DNA from: an uncultured Lachnospiraceae bacterium
Lineage (GTDB): Bacteria > Bacillota > Clostridia > Lachnospirales > Lachnospiraceae
DNA length: 8,917 nucleotides
Assembly: GCA_902766655.1 (NCBI GenBank)
Contig: CACXEL010000477.1
Span: 1-8,917, forward strand
Direction of reading: 5' to 3'
Notes under the pieces: generated by a model
The model's input: the letters and a program-made list of their open reading frames with translations, nothing else
What the model was told of the DNA's origin: nothing
The model's database searches: none
Part shown: positions 5,650 through 8,917 of the stretch, piece after piece
How the letters are laid out: every line of letters begins with the position of its first letter
Numbering within the stretch: the stretch's first letter is position 1
Position numbers and translations under genes: made by a program

Positions 5650-6411
5650 TCAGCCGACCGGGGATCCGCACCACTCGCAGCAGCCGGAAGCATCCGGGAC
5701 CGTAGTGCCGCCGCAGACCGGGCAGATGACCTTCTCCCTGGGCTTTTCCGCCGCGACCTTTCTGTTCTCGAGGGCGCGTTTCACCTTGTTCATCTCGATC
5801 TTGACGCTGGTGGCCTTCCTCTGGGTCGCGCTGTAGGAGGCGCTGGTGGCCGTGTTGGGCTCCCGGGAACCGATCACCTTGATCTGGGCGGCGGTATTCT
5901 CCACACAGAACCGGACCTCATGGACGTACTTATGGTTCATGTGAATGACCACGAAGAACTTGAAGCTGTAGGTGTAGTGAGGCGGGGTGTAGCTGATGCT
6001 CTTCCCTTCCTTGTCCTTGGTCTTCTCCTCGGTCCTCGACTGCGTGGTCTCCACCTCAATACCGGTCACATCTGCCAGGTTGAAGATATCCGGATTCTTC
6101 TCCCGCCAGTTGGAGACGTTGGTGACGATGAAGTCGCCGTTGTTCTCATTTATATAGATATTGTAATCCGTATCAATGGTCTTGGTGGGCTCGAAGGAAG
6201 CGAGCGCCGCCGCGTTGTCCTCGCGGTACTCCAGATGCTCCTTGAACTCCGCCACCGTCTTGTCCTTCCCGAAACGGATCCAGGGGGACTTTTTGTTCAT
6301 GCACTTGTCGCAGACGTTTCCGTCAGCCATCTTGTTGTTGCCGAATAATCCGATTTCTTCCCCGCACACATCACATATCTTCTTCTGCGTGAACCTGTCG
6401 AACAGTCCCAT
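5650..6411 (-). CDS. DUF4428 protein with zinc ribbons at both ends
   Basis: 253-residue, probably cytoplasmic protein. The N-terminus carries a DUF4428 zinc ribbon: CDVC (13-16), the GLFGNNKMADG stretch (21-31), then CDKC (34-37). The middle (about 75-185) is rich in beta strands with alternating hydrophobic residues (for example FKFFVVIHMNHKYVHEVRF, 150-168), a pattern compatible with a PH-like fold, and is followed by a basic helix (199-228). The C-terminus has a second ribbon, CPVC (230-233) and CEWC (245-248). Function is unknown; two ribbons suggest metal-stabilised binding of a protein or nucleic acid. The start at ATG 6411 is clear, with AGGAGG 6 nt ahead. It is transcribed alone, from a promoter inside the aspS terminator to a terminator of its own. 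The family assignment of the N-terminus is recalled from pattern, not searched. Confidence 0.85.
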   Translation of the reverse strand: MGLFDRFTQKKICDVCGEEIGLFGNNKMADGNVCDKCMNKKSPWIRFGKDKTVAEFKEHLEYREDNAAALASFEPTKTIDTDYNIYINENNGDFIVTNVSNWREKNPDIFNLADVTGIEVETTQSRTEEKTKDKEGKSISYTPPHYTYSFKFFVVIHMNHKYVHEVRFCVENTAAQIKVIGSREPNTATSASYSATQRKATSVKIEMNKVKRALENRKVAAEKPREKVICPVCGGTTVPDASGCCEWCGSPVG

Positions 6412-6540
6412 ATATATCCTCCTTGTCTCCCCTGCCTGCCCCGGATACCAAAGCCCGCAGGCCGGATCGCAGCAGCCCTCCACCTGGGCGGCAGGCCGAT
6501 GCAATCACCTGGCAGGTCACATAACAACTTAGCACCAATC

Positions 6541-6569
6541 ATTATATACGAAAAAAAGAGCCCTGTAAA
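6541..6569 (-). promoter_or_regulatory. Promoter of the DUF4428 gene, inside the aspS terminator
   Basis: TTTACA (6564-6569) and TATAAT (6541-6546) are separated by exactly 17 bp on the minus strand, 5/6 and 6/6 matches to the vegetative consensus. The -35 box lies in the 3' arm of the aspS terminator hairpin and the spacer contains its T-run. The start is near 6534, giving a GC-rich leader of about 120 nt. Confidence 0.7.
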
Positions 6570-6612
6570 CGAGGAGAAACGCGCTTCCCGCTTTTCTCCC
6601 GTCTGCAGGGCT
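6551..6612 (-). terminator. Intrinsic terminator of aspS
   Basis: Seven bases behind the aspS stop, AGCCCTG (6612-6606 as read on the minus strand) pairs with CAGGGCT (6565-6559). The helix continues inward through ACG/CGT and GAGAAA/TTTCTC with small internal loops. A run of seven T (6557-6551) follows. On the plus strand the hairpin is also followed by a T-rich stretch, but no plus-strand gene needs it. Confidence 0.9.
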
Positions 6613-6619
6613 TTGTTTT

Positions 6620-8458
6620 TCATTCCTTCTCGGGAATGTCGATCTTAATGCAGAGCTCCTCAAGCTGCTTTGGATCCACTTCCGTCGGGGCGCTGACCAT
6701 GAGGTCGGAGGCATCCTTGACCTTGGGGAAGGCGATGACGTCGCGGATGCTGTCGGAGGCCGTCAGCAGCATGGCCATGCGGTCAAAGCCGTAGGCAAGT
6801 CCCGCGTGGGGCGGTACGCCGTACTTGAAGGCGGTCAGCAGGAAGCCGAACTGCTCCTGCGCCCGCTCCGGCGTGAAGCCGAGGACCTCAAACATCTTCT
6901 CCTGGACCGTGTCGATGTGGATACGGACGGAGCCGCCGCCCAGCTCGACGCCGTTCAGGACGATGTCGTAAGCCACGGCGCGGACAGAGCCCGGGTCCTC
7001 ATCCACATGCGCCCAGTCGGAGAGCATGGGCATGGTGAAGGGGTGATGCATGGCCATGAAGCGGCCTTCCTCATCCGACCACTCGAGGAGCGGGAACTCC
7101 GTGATCCATACGAAGCGGAACTCGTGCTCGTCGTAGAGGCCCAGTTCCTTGCCCAGCGCAAGACGCAGGGCGCCCAGCGATGCGCAGACGACCTTGAAGG
7201 AGTCGGCCGCGAAGAGAAGGAGGTCACCGTTCTCGCCGCCCATGGCGGAAATGAGAGCACTCATCTGCTCTTCGGTCATGAACTTGGCGAAGGAGGACTT
7301 GACCTTCCCGTCAGCCCCGATGGCCACGTAGGCCATGCCCTTGGCGCCGTAGGTCTTCGCGATCTCGGTCAGCTTGTCGATCTTCTTTCGGGGCATGCCG
7401 CCCTGGCCCTTGACGTTGAGGCCGCGGACAAAACCGCCGGAAGCGAGCGCACCGGTGAAGACGGCGAAGCCGCAGTCTTTTACCACATCACCCACGTCGA
7501 TGATGGGCATGCCGAAACGAAGGTCCGGCTTGTCGGAGCCGTACAGGTCCATGGCCGTCTTCCAGGGCATCTTCTCGATACCGGAGTCGGCAATCTTCCC
7601 GGCGGCTGCGCGGGCGGCGTCCGCCAGCTCTGGCGCAAAGCCCAGCTCCTCGTAGATGGCCGGGATGCGCTCCAGGATGTAGCCGAGAAGCCTTGTGTTG
7701 ACGTCCATGACGTCATTTTCATCGACGAAGGACAGCTCCATGTCGATCTGGGTGAATTCAGGCTGACGGTCCGCTCTCAGATCCTCGTCGCGGAAGCAGC
7801 GGGCCAGCTGGTAGTAGCGGTCGACGCCGGAGCACATGAGGATCTGCTTGTAGAGCTGCGGACTCTGCGGCAGGGCGTAGAAACGGCCCGGGTGCACGCG
7901 GCTGGGCACCAGATAGTCGCGGGCGCCCTCCGGCGTGGAGCCGATGAGGTCGGGGGTCTCGATATCGAGGAAGCCCTCGGATGTCAGGAAATCCCTGACC
8001 AGCTGGGCCAGACGGCTCCTGAAGATGAGCTTCTTCTGAAGCTCCGGCCTGCGAAGGTCCAGGTACCTGTACTTGAGCCTCAGCTCATCGCGGGTCTCGA
8101 TGCCGTCCTGGATGTGGAAGGGCGGTGTCTGGGACTCGGAGAGGATCCTGAGCTCCTCGCCTTCCACCTCCATGGTACCGGTCTTCAGGTTTGGATTCAC
8201 GGCGCCTCCGCGCTTTTTGACCACGCCGGTCACGGCCACGCAGAACTCGCTCCTCAGCGTGGCGGCCTTGTCCTGGTCGTTCCCCTCGAAAACGATCTGC
8301 ATGATGCCGGTCCGGTCACGCAGGTCTACGAAGACGATGCCGCCCTTGTTGCGCATCTTGGCGACCCAGCCCATCAGCGTTACCCGCTGTCCGATCATAG
8401 CCTCCGTGACCTCGCCGCAGCGGCAGGTCCTCTTTAATCCGTTCAGTGCCTCAGCCAT
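6620..8458 (-). CDS. aspS: Aspartyl-tRNA synthetase, bacterial type
   Basis: Class IIb aminoacyl-tRNA synthetase that charges tRNA-Asp with aspartate in the cytoplasm. The 612 residues are full length for the bacterial type. The OB-fold anticodon domain covers about 1-110 (GWVAKMRNKGGIVFVDLRDR at 30-49). The catalytic core starts with class II motif 1 around 148-178 and continues with LPQSPQLYKQ (196-205), motif 2 FRDEDLRADRQPEFTQ (222-237) and motif 3 GLAYGFDR (553-560). The bacterial GAD insertion lies at about 290-420. At the anticodon-domain site where E. coli has Leu30, this protein has Lys38; I would not decide from that whether it also charges tRNA-Asn. The ATG at 8458 has AGGAG 9 nt ahead. 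It lies 51 bp behind hisS, the usual Firmicute order, so they are probably cotranscribed. The downstream terminator closes the unit. Confidence 0.98.
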   Translation of the reverse strand: MAEALNGLKRTCRCGEVTEAMIGQRVTLMGWVAKMRNKGGIVFVDLRDRTGIMQIVFEGNDQDKAATLRSEFCVAVTGVVKKRGGAVNPNLKTGTMEVEGEELRILSESQTPPFHIQDGIETRDELRLKYRYLDLRRPELQKKLIFRSRLAQLVRDFLTSEGFLDIETPDLIGSTPEGARDYLVPSRVHPGRFYALPQSPQLYKQILMCSGVDRYYQLARCFRDEDLRADRQPEFTQIDMELSFVDENDVMDVNTRLLGYILERIPAIYEELGFAPELADAARAAAGKIADSGIEKMPWKTAMDLYGSDKPDLRFGMPIIDVGDVVKDCGFAVFTGALASGGFVRGLNVKGQGGMPRKKIDKLTEIAKTYGAKGMAYVAIGADGKVKSSFAKFMTEEQMSALISAMGGENGDLLLFAADSFKVVCASLGALRLALGKELGLYDEHEFRFVWITEFPLLEWSDEEGRFMAMHHPFTMPMLSDWAHVDEDPGSVRAVAYDIVLNGVELGGGSVRIHIDTVQEKMFEVLGFTPERAQEQFGFLLTAFKYGVPPHAGLAYGFDRMAMLLTASDSIRDVIAFPKVKDASDLMVSAPTEVDPKQLEELCIKIDIPEKE

Positions 8459-8509
8459 TTATTCTCACTCCTCATCTGGTGTCTTATTTCTCTTCCGGGT
8501 GCTGCATTA

Positions 8510-8917
8510 TTATTTTCTGAAGAATTCCCTGATCTCGGTGTATCCCTCCGTGGTCAGCTGGTCCTTCTGGAACTTCCTGTTCTTCTTCATGATGGAGATG
8601 GCCACGGCCTTGCCGGCAGCCCTCGCCTCCATGGCCTCGCGGAACACATCCGTCAGCTTGTCGGCAGGCATGTTCTTCTCCACCAGGAAAGCCACCTTCT
8701 CCTTCTCATCCGGGATCCGGAAGCCGCGCTCCATGAGCAGCATGATGATGCGCTCGAAGCCGATGGAGAAGCCGACGGCCGGTGTGGCCTGGCCGGTGAA
8801 CTTGCCGATCATCTCATCGTAACGACCGCCGCCGCCCACGGATCCGCCGTACTCGGTCATGGCGATCTCGAAGATGGGGCCGGTATAATAGCTCATGCCG
8901 CGGACCAGGGTCGGGTC
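8510..8917 (-). CDS. hisS: Histidyl-tRNA synthetase, C-terminal part
   Basis: The last 135 residues of the class II synthetase that charges tRNA-His; the 5' part lies beyond the right edge. Base 8917 is exactly in frame. It begins with DPTLVRG, whose Arg is the catalytic Arg of the His-specific motif, then MSYYTGPIFE where most bacterial enzymes have LDYY. GGGRYDEMIGKF and motif 3 PAVGFSIGFERI follow. The remainder, after motif 3, is only about 78 residues, ending in KNRKFQKDQLTTEGYTEIRE plus FFRK and TAA. Typical bacterial anticodon-binding domains run about 100-110 residues after motif 3 and include a VILGE-type strand that is not visible here. The end therefore looks like a shortened domain, not a frameshift, since the sequence stays protein-like to the stop. 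It is followed 51 bp later by aspS. The family call is secure; the variant nature is inference. Confidence 0.93.
   Translation of the reverse strand, partial: DPTLVRGMSYYTGPIFEIAMTEYGGSVGGGGRYDEMIGKFTGQATPAVGFSIGFERIIMLLMERGFRIPDEKEKVAFLVEKNMPADKLTDVFREAMEARAAGKAVAISIMKKNRKFQKDQLTTEGYTEIREFFRK

Noticed and set aside
6412..6504. 31-codon upstream extension of the DUF4428 gene
   Set aside because: The start at 6411 has AGGAGG at 6 nt and begins the usual MGLFD-type N-terminus; the extension is untypical and lies in the GC-rich leader.
6806..8437. 543-codon open frame on the plus strand
   Set aside because: Antisense to aspS, with the same biased composition. The real protein on the minus strand has all class II motifs.

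Overview
The window looks like a piece of chromosome from an anaerobic, fairly GC-rich member of the Firmicutes, most likely Clostridia and perhaps Lachnospiraceae. The reasons are strong AGGAGG-type ribosome binding sites, a single-chain pyruvate:ferredoxin oxidoreductase, a YkpA-type ABC-F protein, a hisS-aspS pair, a DUF4428 zinc-ribbon protein, and codons that favour G or C at the third position. The assignment is inferred from gene content; no taxonomic marker is present.

All genes except one lie on the minus strand. Read in the direction of transcription, from the right edge: the 3' part of hisS (8510-8917) and aspS (6620-8458), a 51-nt-spaced synthetase pair closed by a strong terminator; a gene for a DUF4428 double-zinc-ribbon protein (5650-6411) whose promoter is buried in the aspS terminator; a two-gene unit for an 83-aa single-pass membrane protein (5175-5426) and a 397-aa four-pass membrane protein (3951-5144), with its own promoter and a bidirectional terminator; a VanZ-like membrane protein (3041-3541); a YkpA/YbiT-type ABC-F ATPase (1329-2969) with its own promoter; and, at the left edge, the first 255 codons of nifJ (1-766).

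The exception is a 33-residue single-helix membrane protein on the plus strand at 3669-3770, absent from a length-filtered ORF list. It has its own promoter, a 12-bp perfect palindrome over the start site, a leader hairpin, a good ribosome binding site and a downstream terminator. This complete unit, divergent from vanZ, is the best candidate for something undescribed.

The second point of interest is the 560-bp gap in front of nifJ. A near-consensus promoter (1022-1050) fires straight into a 14-bp terminator-like hairpin followed by seven U, then a roughly 200-nt leader with two mutually exclusive hairpins. This looks like either an attenuated or structured leader for nifJ, or a promoter overlapping the terminator of the upstream ABC-F transcript. 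No known riboswitch consensus was recognised in it.

I see no tRNA or rRNA gene, insertion sequence, CRISPR array or prophage gene. The window is largely core housekeeping, with interesting small and regulatory elements in the gaps.
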